From contig JAISRY010000124.1 of assembly GCA_031273385.1 (NCBI GenBank), positions 1 through 18,578 on the forward strand: DNA of 18,578 nucleotides. The letters are read 5' to 3'. The notes under the pieces were generated by a model. It ran no database searches, was not told the DNA's origin, and saw only the letters and a program-made list of their open reading frames with translations. This document shows, piece after piece, positions 7,816-14,455 of the stretch. The translations under genes and the position numbers were made by a program. The DNA comes from Tannerellaceae bacterium (GTDB lineage: Bacteria; Bacteroidota; Bacteroidia; Bacteroidales; Tannerellaceae). The first letter of the stretch is position 1. The number at the start of each line of letters is the position of its first letter.

Positions 7816-7925
7816 CCTTTTCCGAAAGAGTATGCATCCTTTTCCGAAAGAGTATGCATCCTTTTCCGAAAGAGTATGCATCCTTTCCTGAAAGAGTATG
7901 CATCCTTTTTTGAAAGAGGGTGCAT
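7816..7925. repeat. 22-bp tandem repeat, five copies
   Basis: Five abutting 22-bp units lie at 7816, 7838, 7860, 7882 and 7904. The first three are identical, the fourth has two changes and the fifth four. Each unit has a CCTTTTCCGAAAGAG core and ends in TATGCAT. The last unit runs into an imperfect palindrome (AGAGGGTGCATACTCT). There are no spacers, so it is not a CRISPR. Confidence 0.95.
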
Positions 7926-8012
7926 ACTCTGGATTGCCGACGCTTATAATGAAATCATAATCGTATCCTGTTTTTTTGTACTATGTTTGAGATGACGGAT
8001 GTCCACCCACCT

Positions 8013-8111
8013 GTAGAGACGTTGCCTGCAACGTCTCTTTTTTCAAGGGTGGCAACGTTTGTGGATCGAGACGTTGCGGCGGAGCGGAGACGTTGCAGGC
8101 AACGTCTCTAC
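8013..8111. repeat. Paired GAGACGTTGC palindromes in inverted orientation
   Basis: AGAGACGTTGC-CT-GCAACGTCTCT (8015-8038) is followed by a T run. A second palindrome, GAGACGTTGC-AG-GCAACGTCTC (8087-8108), with its flanks is the near-exact reverse complement of the first. A half copy (GAGACGTTGCGG, 8068-8079) lies between. Palindromes of this GAGACGTTGC type are, to my knowledge, widespread intergenic repeats in Bacteroidetes and cyanobacteria. Confidence 0.88.
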
Positions 8112-8118
8112 AACGAAA

Positions 8119-8453
8119 CTTATAATGACGACGAATCGCAATCGCCTGAAAATCAAATAGTATCCGTCATTGCGAACGCAGTGAAGCAATCCAGAGGTGC
8201 CGCTAAAAACCTCATTTTTTCATGGATTGGATCCATGATGTGTCATTACAATGAGGTTGGTTTTATATTGGCATTCATCAGCTACTGAGGTTGTTTTGTT
8301 TGTTGAATTAGGTGAAAATGAGGTTTTTGTGTCGCACTCCTGGATTGCTTCACTGCGTTTATAATGACGAGAATTTACAATCGGCTAAAAATCAATCAAT
8401 TCTCGTCATTTCCCCTTTTTGATAAACGCAGTTTATTGGGTACTCGCGATGAC
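8119..8453 (+). repeat. Composite CGTCATT/AATGACG element, copy A (expanded)
   Basis: A mosaic element with repeated CGTCATT or AATGACG boundaries. Its order is: left flank from 8119, arm 8165-8199, insert, arm 8329-8371, AT-rich linker, and a 50-bp block 8404-8453. The same blocks occur in reverse order and orientation at 12682-12901. The central 8165-8371 part is one long inverted repeat opened by about 130 bp of extra sequence. Confidence 0.88.
8205..8328. repeat. Nested insert with 14-bp perfect inverted ends
   Basis: AAAAACCTCATTTT (8205-8218) and its exact reverse complement (8315-8328) bound a 124-bp segment inside the central palindrome of copy A. At the equivalent place copy B has only 7 bp (12808-12814). 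It encodes no protein and looks like a small nested palindromic or MITE-like insertion. Confidence 0.6.
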
Positions 8454-8460
8454 CCAACTA

Positions 8461-8530
8461 TTCACTGTTCACTATTCACTATTCACTATTCACTATTCAC
8501 TATTCACTGTTCACTATTCACTGTTCACTA
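8461..8530. repeat. Heptamer tandem repeat TTCACTA/TTCACTG, ten copies
   Basis: Ten uninterrupted 7-bp units. The order of the variable last base is G,A,A,A,A,A,G,A,G,A. The array starts 8 bp after composite element copy A. Confidence 0.95.
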
Positions 8531-8552
8531 AAGATGTCCCTCCCTCCCACCC

Positions 8553-8578
8553 TCGAGAGACGAATGATCGCGTCTCGA
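8553..8578. repeat. GAGACG...CGTCTC palindrome
   Basis: GAGACG (8557-8562) and CGTCTC (8571-8576) form a short hairpin, or TCGAGA (8553-8558) with TCTCGA (8573-8578) in the alternative pairing. It looks like a diverged relative of the 8013-8111 palindromes. It lies 49 bp past the stop of the BACON gene on the minus strand but has no T run, so it is not a classical terminator. Confidence 0.5.
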
Positions 8579-8626
8579 CACCTCCCGGTACTAACTAAAC
8601 TAACTAAACACTAACTAAACCAACTT

Positions 8627-10954
8627 TTATTTTATCATTTGTTTGCTTGTGGTGTTGTCGACTTTTACCAGGTAGAGGCCGTTAGGGAGGGGGATCGTCG
8701 TTTGGCCGGCGGGGACTTTCTGCGTCTTTACGAGCGCTCCCATGACATTATATATATGGACGGTCGCGGGGGCAGGGACGCGGATGTGGAGGTGGCCGGC
8801 GGCGGCATAAACCGTGGGGGCGGACAACTCTTCGATGCCGGTTGGATCCGGGGAACGGGTGACGACGACCGAGTAGTTACGCTGCGTGCCATCTTCGGCG
8901 GTGACGGTCAGCGTGATCGTCGTTTGGCCGATGGGGAGCGTGCCGTATGTTCCCGTTCCCGTTACGCTTGCCCTGCTGTCTGCCGGCGTTGCGGAGACGG
9001 TGACGGAGGTTCGGGTGTAGGGGACAGTTGCTGTGTAGGCGGTTATCAGCGGGTTGAACGCCGGGGTGAGGCTTATTCCTGTTCCCAGGCTTAGGGACGA
9101 TAGCGAGGCGTCGCTGCTGAGCTGCTGGGCGATGTCTTTGAACGTGACCTCGATAGCGTGGTTTGCCCGGACGTTGGAGAGCGTGTAGCTGTTTCCGCCG
9201 GACTGAACGGTGTTGCCGCCTATTTTCCACAGGTCAACCTCCTTGCCTTGGTTGGGCGTGGCGGTGAACGTCTGGCTGCCGCCCTCGGCGACTGTTGCCG
9301 TCGTCGGGCTGACGCTGCCGCCGCTTCCTGCCGATGCCGTCAGGGTGTAGGTCGTTGGGGTCGCCGCAATATCCTTGAATGTGACATGGATGGCACGGTT
9401 CGCATCGCTCTGCCGGGTATAGGTGTTGCCGCCAGTCTGCACAACCGTTCCATTGACCGTCCACTGATCCACCTCCTTGCCGTTATCGGGCGTGGCGGTG
9501 AACGTCTGGAGGTAACCCTGCATCACCGTCGCCGTTGTCGGGCTGACGCTGCCGCCGGGCCCGGCCGTTGCCGTCATGGTATAGGTCGGCAGGAAAGACA
9601 CGGTGACGGTCATGTCAGACTGCACGTTCTGCACGGTATAGGTTGTGCCGCCGGTCTGTACATAGACTGCGTTGACGTGCCACTGATACACTGCATATCC
9701 GCTGTTGGGCGTGGCGGTGAACGTCTGGCTGCCGCCCTCGGCCACCGTCGCCGTCGTCGGGCTGACGCTGCCTCTGCCGCTGCTGTTGGTGGTGGTCGAT
9801 GCCGTCAGGGTATAGGTCGGGGTTGTTACCATTCCCTCCTGTTTGACGTTGATGGTGTGGGTGTGGGTGGGGCGGGCGCCTCTTACGGTGATTGTGGCGG
9901 TGCGTCCTGTGGTGCGTATGTTGGTGGAAGCGGTTACGGTCAGCTTCTCGTCGCCTGTGCCGGATGTGGGTGTGACGGTGAGCCATGTCTGGCTGCTTGT
10001 TGCCGTCCAGTTACCGTTCGACTCGACTTTGACGGCTTCCTCACCTCCTGCGCTGGGGAAATCGAGGCTTGTCGGCGAGACGGTCAGCGTGAACGGGACT
10101 CCCGCCTGCGTGACGGTGAACGGTATTCTGGTTGGACCGACGCCGAGGGTAGCGCTGCGCGTCGAGGTCGTCGTGTTGGCGGCGGCGGTCACGGTAAGCG
10201 TCTTGCTGCCCGAACTGTATGAGGGCGATACGGTCAGCCACGTGGGGATGTTATTAATATCCCAGCTGATGTTTGCTCCACCTGCGGTAGTGAGGGTGAC
10301 CGTTTCCGCACCTCCTGCCGCGGTGAAACTGAGCGATGCCGGCGTGAGGGTTATTGGGGGCGCTCCCTCCTGCGTGACGGTGAGCGGTATCCTGGCTGCC
10401 CCGACGTAGAGGGTAACGTTGCGCGAGGCGGTCGACGGGTTGGCGGCGGCGGTCACGGTAAAAGTGCCGGTGCCCGAGCCGTTTAAGGGCGTGACGGTCA
10501 GCCACGCGGGGACATCTTGTACCCCCCAGCTGTAGTCTATTCCATCCGCGGTAGTGACGGTGACGGTTTCCGTACCTCCTGCCGCGAGGAAAGTGAGCGC
10601 TGTCGGCGTGAGGGTTAATCCGGGCGCCGTTTGCGTGATTCTGATCGTGCGGGTGACGCCGCTGCCGGATACGGTGACCGTAGCGTAGCGTGTGGACGTC
10701 GTCGTGTTGGCGACGGCAGTCACGGTCAGCCAACCGTTACCTGTGTGGGATGCGGGCGAGACGGTGAGCCACGTCTGGTTGCTTGTTGCCGCCCAGCTGC
10801 CGCTCGTTGTGACGTTGATGTCTATCGTACCTCCTGGCGAGGTGAACGTGACCGATGTCCGCCCGACCTCCAGTTGCGCTTGTGCCGGTATGGCCGGTAG
10901 TACTGCCATTAGCAGTGACAGTAGCGCGTAAAGCGCGTAATTCTTTCTTTTCAT
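8627..10954 (-). CDS. Secreted BACON / InlB-like repeat protein with sorting-type C-terminus
   Basis: Secreted multi-domain protein of 775 residues. The start at 10954 (MKRKNYALYALLSLL) gives a classical signal peptide cleaved near residue 26 (AQA/Q); the frame continues upstream without an ATG. Four BACON-type Ig-like domains follow (about 28-111, 113-197, 201-285, 288-374), each with a WLTV[ST]P core. Then come three InlB B-repeat-like domains (about 381-455, 457-530, 535-609; GGSVSPTTATV, QTFTATP), one cadherin-like beta-sandwich (612-701; LSSLSLGTG, YTATVPY) and a C-terminal domain (710-775; VHIYNVMGALV, GLYLVKV). The last resembles type IX secretion sorting domains. BACON modules usually mediate carbohydrate, mucin or surface binding; no catalytic domain is present. 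It starts 7 bp after the 59-residue gene, so they are co-transcribed. High DNA identity between repeats invites recombination. Confidence 0.92.
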   Translation of the reverse strand: MKRKNYALYALLSLLMAVLPAIPAQAQLEVGRTSVTFTSPGGTIDINVTTSGSWAATSNQTWLTVSPASHTGNGWLTVTAVANTTTSTRYATVTVSGSGVTRTIRITQTAPGLTLTPTALTFLAAGGTETVTVTTADGIDYSWGVQDVPAWLTVTPLNGSGTGTFTVTAAANPSTASRNVTLYVGAARIPLTVTQEGAPPITLTPASLSFTAAGGAETVTLTTAGGANISWDINNIPTWLTVSPSYSSGSKTLTVTAAANTTTSTRSATLGVGPTRIPFTVTQAGVPFTLTVSPTSLDFPSAGGEEAVKVESNGNWTATSSQTWLTVTPTSGTGDEKLTVTASTNIRTTGRTATITVRGARPTHTHTINVKQEGMVTTPTYTLTASTTTNSSGRGSVSPTTATVAEGGSQTFTATPNSGYAVYQWHVNAVYVQTGGTTYTVQNVQSDMTVTVSFLPTYTMTATAGPGGSVSPTTATVMQGYLQTFTATPDNGKEVDQWTVNGTVVQTGGNTYTRQSDANRAIHVTFKDIAATPTTYTLTASAGSGGSVSPTTATVAEGGSQTFTATPNQGKEVDLWKIGGNTVQSGGNSYTLSNVRANHAIEVTFKDIAQQLSSDASLSSLSLGTGISLTPAFNPLITAYTATVPYTRTSVTVSATPADSRASVTGTGTYGTLPIGQTTITLTVTAEDGTQRNYSVVVTRSPDPTGIEELSAPTVYAAAGHLHIRVPAPATVHIYNVMGALVKTQKVPAGQTTIPLPNGLYLVKVDNTTSKQMIK

Positions 10955-10961
10955 ATTCAAT

Positions 10962-11141
10962 CTATTTATCAGTTTTACGGATACGTTCGGCCATGATGCG
11001 GTTGCCCTCTTCGGGCGAGAGCCACTGGTCGGACTGTTCAATAAGCAAATCACAGTAGTATTGCGTCTGTTTGGCTAAAGAGATGATCTCTTCCCTACTC
11101 GCCGCTTCTTTCTTTGTCGACGCCTTTTTATCTTTTGCCAT
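10962..11141 (-). CDS. Small basic hypothetical protein
   Basis: A 59-residue protein starting at ATG 11141 (MAKDKKASTKKEAASREE); the four upstream codons would need a TTG start and are not used here. The first 15 residues are lysine-rich. The rest is a predicted helix-rich, charged segment with one Cys-containing patch (TQYYCDLLIEQSDQW) and a C-terminal EEGNRIMAERIRK helix. There is no signal peptide or membrane segment, so it is probably cytoplasmic, unlike every neighbour. It lies 7 bp before the BACON protein start, and its position in a leftward run of genes supports it being real. No family is recognised. Confidence 0.62.
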   Translation of the reverse strand: MAKDKKASTKKEAASREEIISLAKQTQYYCDLLIEQSDQWLSPEEGNRIMAERIRKTDK

Positions 11142-11151
11142 AATCTTTTTC

Positions 11152-11200
11152 AATTACGAATCTCTTTTCAATTACGAATTACGAATTATCAATTACGAAT
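11152..11200. repeat. Heptamer repeat AATTACG at a gene junction
   Basis: AATTACG units occur at 11152, 11170, 11177 and 11191, with a variant AATTATC at 11184, between the OmpA-like gene and the 59-residue gene. The same motif in reverse complement occurs at 14421-14455 and 15923-15950. Confidence 0.9.
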
Positions 11201-11223
11201 TTATGGGCGTAATGCTGTTGTTT

Positions 11224-12375
11224 TCAGAACTTGACGCCGATACCGAGGGATAGGCCGAACGTGATGCCGTCCGCCACTTTGAAGTGGCTGAAGTTGACGC
11301 CCTTGCTGAGCTGCAATGCCGGTTCGATAAAGACATAGTCGCTGAGGAAGAGGTCATAGCCGGCTTCGAGGGCAAAGGCTCCCTGGATATCGTCGACGCC
11401 GGAGGCTTTCATCCCGCCCACCCTTGCGCCGGCATAGAATCCCTTTACGATGTAGTACCGTGCGCCGAAGCCAAGTCCAAAGGAGGTGGAGGCGTCGGTA
11501 TCGGTCACTTTCGACACGCCGATCTGCAATTCGCCGGTGATCGCCAGACGGTCGATCACGAAATAGCCGGCGCCCGCTTCGATGCTAAAGTCGGTCGAGC
11601 TATACCCGCTGACGGAGGTGATGCTGAGGTCGACGCCGCTGGTACGGGCGAAAAGCATGATGTCGCCGCGGTTGAATTCCTGTCCGGTCGAGGCTTTCGG
11701 CGCTTTCCGCGCCGGGGACTGCTCTGTCGTGTTGCTTACCTGGCGATTGGCGGATGCGGTTTCCGGTTCGTGTCGTGGCGGGCGGCTGGCGGCGATGGCC
11801 TCGGCGATCATCCGGTCGCCGGCAAGGAGGAAGACCTCTACGCGGCGGTTGGCTGCCCGTCCGTCGGTCGTGGCATTGTCGGCCACCGGCACACGGTCGC
11901 CCTTACCCTCCACCAGCCGGAACTGCTCATCGGGCACTCCGCGCGTCTTGAGGTAATCGACCACCACGCGGGCACGCCTTTCGGAGAGTTCGAGGTTCCG
12001 CTGAACGCTCTGTTGGGCGGTGGCGTTGCGCCATTTCGAGTTGTCGCTATGCCCCAGCACCTCAACGACGACGGCCTTGTTCTCGAGCAATACCGTTGCC
12101 AGTTTCGAGAGCTGCGTTTTAGCCGCCGCGGTGGGTTCGTTGCTGCCGGTGGCCGCAACAATCCCGGCATCGAAAGTAACCAATACAGCCGGCAACCCGC
12201 TGTCGTCGTTTATCGCCTCAACTTTGACGCCCTCCATAGCTTGAAGCGCCCCGGCCACCCTGCTCATCTTACGCCCAATCACTTTGCCCGCCGCCTCGTC
12301 AACGTCCGCCTCCTGCGCCCAAACGCCGACGGCAGCCATCAGGAAGAGGGCAATAAATAATGTTATCTTTTTCAT
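11224..12375 (-). CDS. OmpA-like protein with inverted domain order (OmpA_C then barrel)
   Basis: Exported protein of 383 residues with a signal peptide to about residue 20 (VWA/Q). The peptidoglycan-binding OmpA_C-like domain comes first (about 62-184), with GHSD (108-111), NLELSERRARVV (127-138) and NRRVE (176-180). By alignment Asp111 and Arg134 match the two residues that bind diaminopimelate in OmpA-type domains; the loop between them is 8 residues longer than usual. A Pro/Ser/Thr/Ala-rich linker (about 195-232) leads to a membrane barrel of about eight strands (235-383) ending in VGIGVKF-type aromatic closure (LSLGIGVKF). Classical OmpA has the barrel first. It should tie the outer membrane to peptidoglycan. 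It lies after a long repeat-filled gap with a terminator-like hairpin 47 bp upstream, so its transcription may be separate from the genes before it. Confidence 0.9.
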   Translation of the reverse strand: MKKITLFIALFLMAAVGVWAQEADVDEAAGKVIGRKMSRVAGALQAMEGVKVEAINDDSGLPAVLVTFDAGIVAATGSNEPTAAAKTQLSKLATVLLENKAVVVEVLGHSDNSKWRNATAQQSVQRNLELSERRARVVVDYLKTRGVPDEQFRLVEGKGDRVPVADNATTDGRAANRRVEVFLLAGDRMIAEAIAASRPPRHEPETASANRQVSNTTEQSPARKAPKASTGQEFNRGDIMLFARTSGVDLSITSVSGYSSTDFSIEAGAGYFVIDRLAITGELQIGVSKVTDTDASTSFGLGFGARYYIVKGFYAGARVGGMKASGVDDIQGAFALEAGYDLFLSDYVFIEPALQLSKGVNFSHFKVADGITFGLSLGIGVKF

Positions 12376-12421
12376 CTCTTTCTACATTTAAATTGTTTCA
12401 GAATAACTTCGTAATACACAC

Positions 12422-12466
12422 AAAAAAAGCGTGCAAACCTTTTTGCTATTGGTTTACACGCTTTTT
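12422..12466 (-). terminator. Leftward terminator or attenuator upstream of the OmpA-like gene
   Basis: Arms 12451-12466 and 12424-12439 pair over 16 positions with one G-U on the minus strand. A run of seven T residues follows on that strand (12428-12422). The stem is GC-containing in its middle (GCGTG/CACGC). It sits 47 bp upstream of the ATG at 12375, so it either ends a long upstream leftward transcript or attenuates the OmpA-like gene. Confidence 0.7.
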
Positions 12467-12480
12467 GGTATTCGTAAGCT

Positions 12481-12665
12481 CGGAGGGCTGGATTTTCATA
12501 ACCGCAGGTCAGCGACCTGCGGCTGCATGATACAGACCCTCTCTCTGCCTAAAAGGCAGGACAATCTCTTGAGATATAAAACAGTCCTGCCTTTCAGGCA
12601 GTAATTAGTGTGGTTGTCCTCCACCGCAGGTCGCTGACCTGCGGTTATGAAAATCATGCCCTCCG
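12481..12665. repeat. Nested REP-type inverted repeat cluster
   Basis: A perfect 31-bp inverted repeat (12492-12522 with 12624-12654) extends, with a small mismatch, to outer arms CGGAGGGC (12481-12488) and GCCCTCCG (12658-12665). Each arm contains its own palindrome (CGCAGGTC, AGC or GCT, GACCTGCG). Inside lies a second pair, 12545-12562 with 12584-12601, again made of self-complementary halves (CTGCC...GGCAG). This four-hairpin layout is like REPIN units mobilised by RAYT (TnpA_REP) transposases. Confidence 0.9.
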
Positions 12666-12681
12666 GGCATATAGATGTATC

Positions 12682-12901
12682 CGTCATTGCGAGTACCCAA
12701 TAAACTGCGTTTATCAAAAAGAGAAATGACGGCGATTGCTTGATTTCCAGACGATTACAATCAAGTGGTGTCCGTCATTGCGAACGCAGTGAAGCAATCC
12801 AGAGGTGTGCCTGTGTGTCGCACTCCTGGATTGCTTCACTGCGTTCGCAATGACGAGTACTATTTGATTTTCAGGAGATTGTGATTCTTCGTCATTATAA
12901 G
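12682..12901 (-). repeat. Composite CGTCATT/AATGACG element, copy B (compact)
   Basis: This copy carries the same blocks as copy A in reverse complement. The 50-bp block 12682-12731 matches 8404-8453 inverted. The linker 12732-12772 follows, then a perfect 30-bp inverted repeat (12773-12802 with 12826-12855), and a flank to 12901 ending in CGTCATTATAAG. It lacks the insert found in copy A. Confidence 0.88.
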
Positions 12902-12961
12902 TGGAGACTTCTTACTGAACGTGTAAACCAATATGTCAAAGAACGATTTTTCTTTGCGCAA

Positions 12962-13034
12962 AGAAATTTACGGCAATGCGCATCCGCGTAAACGGCAATG
13001 CGCATAGAAATTTACGGGAATGCGCATAGAAATT
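12962..13034. repeat. 22-bp tandem repeat, three copies plus a partial fourth
   Basis: Units start at 12962, 12984 and 13006, with 7 bp of a fourth at 13028. Each contains TAAACGG or TTTACGG and ends in AATGCGCAT; the second unit differs in its first seven bases. The period equals that of the array at 7816-7925, though the sequence is different. Confidence 0.92.
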
Positions 13035-13075
13035 CTCAACTCTCAACTCTCCATTCTCAACTCTCAACTCTCAAC
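13034..13075. repeat. Heptamer tandem repeat TCTCAAC, six copies
   Basis: Six 7-bp units at 13034-13075, the third a variant (TCTCCAT). The last unit supplies the stop codon (TGA on the minus strand, 13073-13071) of the LamG/OmpA_C gene, so the array runs into the coding end. Confidence 0.92.
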
Positions 13076-14369
13076 TCGCTCTCACGAATTCCACGCGGCG
13101 GTTTTTGGCTCGTCCTTCGTCGGTGTTGTTGTCGGCGATGGGGGCGCTTTGGCCTTTGCCGGCGGACTGGAGGCGGTCGCGGGCGATGCCCATTTCCACC
13201 AACTTATCGACGATGGCCTTGCTGCGGGCTTCGGAGAGGGACTGGTTGGCGGCGGCGTTGCCGGTGGCGTCGGTATGTCCCTCGACCGAGAAACTGAGGT
13301 CGGGGTTGTCCGTCATCAGCGCGACGATACGGTTGATCTCGCCCATTGATTCGGGCTTGATCGTCGATTTACCTACGTCGAACGTGATGCCGTATGTGAC
13401 GAACTTGCCGTCGCTCATCATCCTGTCGTAGAGCGGGACGGCGCCCCGGGCGATGCGGACGTTGGCGATGTATTTGTCTTTCCCCGCTGTGCCGTATCCC
13501 GTCCAGAACGTCACCCACCCCGGAGGATAGGCCACGTTGGGGACATTGGCAATACGCGAGCCGTTGATGTAGATCTTCAAGGCACGCTTGTTGAACGACA
13601 CCGCGACATGATTCCAACCGTTGGACGCGAGCTTGATGTCCTCCGTATTGCCGGTGCTTGTGCCATTGCTGTTTTTCCAACCGTAGGAGAAGCTCTTCGG
13701 GTTGCCGTCCGAAGACCAGGTCAGTGTAAACACCTCGTCGTCTTTGCGGTCTTCCGGCCCCATGAAGTCAATTTGCCAGCTTCCCCCGCACTTTTCAGCC
13801 GATTGGAAATAGTCGAACTCCAGCGTGAACTTATCGCCGAGGTAGTTCTTCGGCGTTTTCATCAACGGCTCGATCCATGCATCTTCACTGATCATATTGA
13901 TCACCTTTCTCCCGTTAACGGCGGCGATTTCGGCATTGCCGCGATGCAACTCCCACTGGGAGGGGAACTCGCCCAACCGTTCGCCCGCCTGGTCATCGTC
14001 GAAGATGATCTCATCGCCCGCGACGAAGTCCGATTTGGCGTAGGCCATTTCGACGGTATTGGCGGAGGGCGCCGGGGTGTCGACCGGGGTATCGCCGCCG
14101 GTGTTCGCGACGCCGGCGACATCGGCGTTGCCGGTATTCGCGACGCCGGTGTCCTTGCCACCGTCCTTGTCCTTGTAGGTGTCGAGGTCGGTGGCTTTGT
14201 CGATGGTTTTACCGACGGCTTCTTCGGTTTTCTGCTCGGCTTTGCGCTCTACGGTTTTCTTGGCTGCGTTTTCGATGGCCTTACCCAACCGCTTGCCAAA
14301 CTGTGCCTGCGCCGTGCCGCATACAAGCAGAAAAGCGAGCATTGCTACTAAAATCTGTCCTGTTTTCAT
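13071..14369 (-). CDS. OmpA_C protein with LamG-like (concanavalin-type) domain
   Basis: Exported protein of 432 residues starting at ATG 14369; one further codon upstream would require GTG. The signal peptide ends near residue 22 (AQA/Q). A charged Lys/Glu/Ala helix (about 28-65) and a Gly/Asn/Thr linker with a repeated VANTG follow. A central beta-rich domain (about 118-312) resembles a LamG/jelly-roll fold: WIEPLM, FTLEFDYF, then NGWNHVAVSFNKRALKIYING. The C-terminal OmpA_C domain (about 322-430) has GHTDATG (364-370), SLSEARSKAI (377-386) and NRRVEF (423-428). Asp367 and Arg382 have the 15-residue spacing of the peptidoglycan-binding pair. It probably anchors a glycan- or protein-binding domain to peptidoglycan in the periplasm. 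It follows the barrel protein gene after an 84-bp gap full of repeats. Confidence 0.9.
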   Translation of the reverse strand: MKTGQILVAMLAFLLVCGTAQAQFGKRLGKAIENAAKKTVERKAEQKTEEAVGKTIDKATDLDTYKDKDGGKDTGVANTGNADVAGVANTGGDTPVDTPAPSANTVEMAYAKSDFVAGDEIIFDDDQAGERLGEFPSQWELHRGNAEIAAVNGRKVINMISEDAWIEPLMKTPKNYLGDKFTLEFDYFQSAEKCGGSWQIDFMGPEDRKDDEVFTLTWSSDGNPKSFSYGWKNSNGTSTGNTEDIKLASNGWNHVAVSFNKRALKIYINGSRIANVPNVAYPPGWVTFWTGYGTAGKDKYIANVRIARGAVPLYDRMMSDGKFVTYGITFDVGKSTIKPESMGEINRIVALMTDNPDLSFSVEGHTDATGNAAANQSLSEARSKAIVDKLVEMGIARDRLQSAGKGQSAPIADNNTDEGRAKNRRVEFVRAS

Positions 14370-14382
14370 CACTTATCATTTG

Positions 14383-14413
14383 AATTGGCCAAGGCCGTAA
14401 TTGGCCAAGGCCG
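14383..14413. repeat. Direct repeat AATTGGCCAAGGCCG, two copies
   Basis: Two identical 15-bp copies at 14383-14397 and 14399-14413, one base apart, each containing the palindrome TTGGCCAA. They lie in the leader of the LamG/OmpA_C gene, 14 bp upstream of its ATG on the minus strand. Confidence 0.85.
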
Positions 14414-14420
14414 ATCTTCG

Positions 14421-14455
14421 ATTCGTAATTCGTAATTGATAATTCGTAATTGATT
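14421..14455. repeat. Heptamer repeat ATTCGTA at a gene junction
   Basis: Five 7-bp units (ATTCGTA, ATTCGTA, ATTGATA, ATTCGTA, ATTGATT). The array overlaps the first bases of the stop codon of the barrel gene (14454-14456). It is the reverse complement of the motif at 11152-11200. Confidence 0.92.

Larger units (their letters stand above)
7624..8626. other. 1-kb intergenic region made of repeats
   Basis: No convincing gene lies here. From left to right it holds a promoter, a 20-bp-arm hairpin, a five-copy 22-bp tandem array, a pair of GAGACGTTGC palindromes, a composite CGTCATT/AATGACG element, a ten-copy heptamer array, a GAGACG hairpin, and ACTAACTAAAC-type repeats (8590-8621) just before the stop codon of the BACON protein gene. 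The open frame at 7983-8288 is translated repeat DNA. Confidence 0.85.
12376..13070. other. 695-bp intergenic region made of repeats
   Basis: No convincing gene is present. It holds a leftward terminator-like hairpin, a nested REP-type inverted repeat cluster, composite element copy B, a 22-bp tandem array and a heptamer array. An open frame at 12496-12717 consists of translated repeat DNA. No TAnnTTTG promoter for the leftward OmpA-like gene was found here. Confidence 0.85.

Noticed and set aside
7816..7925. CRISPR-like array
   Set aside because: The repeats abut with no spacers and there are no cas genes.
7983..8288. Rightward open frame of 101 codons
   Set aside because: It runs through the GAGACGTTGC palindromes and the CGTCATT element; its VIANAVKQS stretch is simply the translated repeat.
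9158..10222. Antisense open frame (354 codons) over the BACON gene
   Set aside because: It results from the repetitive GC-rich codon pattern; Arg/Gly/Cys-rich nonsense product.
10955..11053. N-terminal extension of the BACON protein
   Set aside because: It lacks an ATG, overlaps the 59-residue gene, and would bury the signal peptide 33 residues inside the protein.
11284..12360. Antisense open frame (358 codons) over the OmpA-like gene
   Set aside because: Mirror of a clear signal-peptide/OmpA_C/barrel gene; no coherent protein features.
12496..12717. Leftward open frame of 73 codons
   Set aside because: It lies wholly inside the REPIN-like cluster and composite copy B and has no coding signature.
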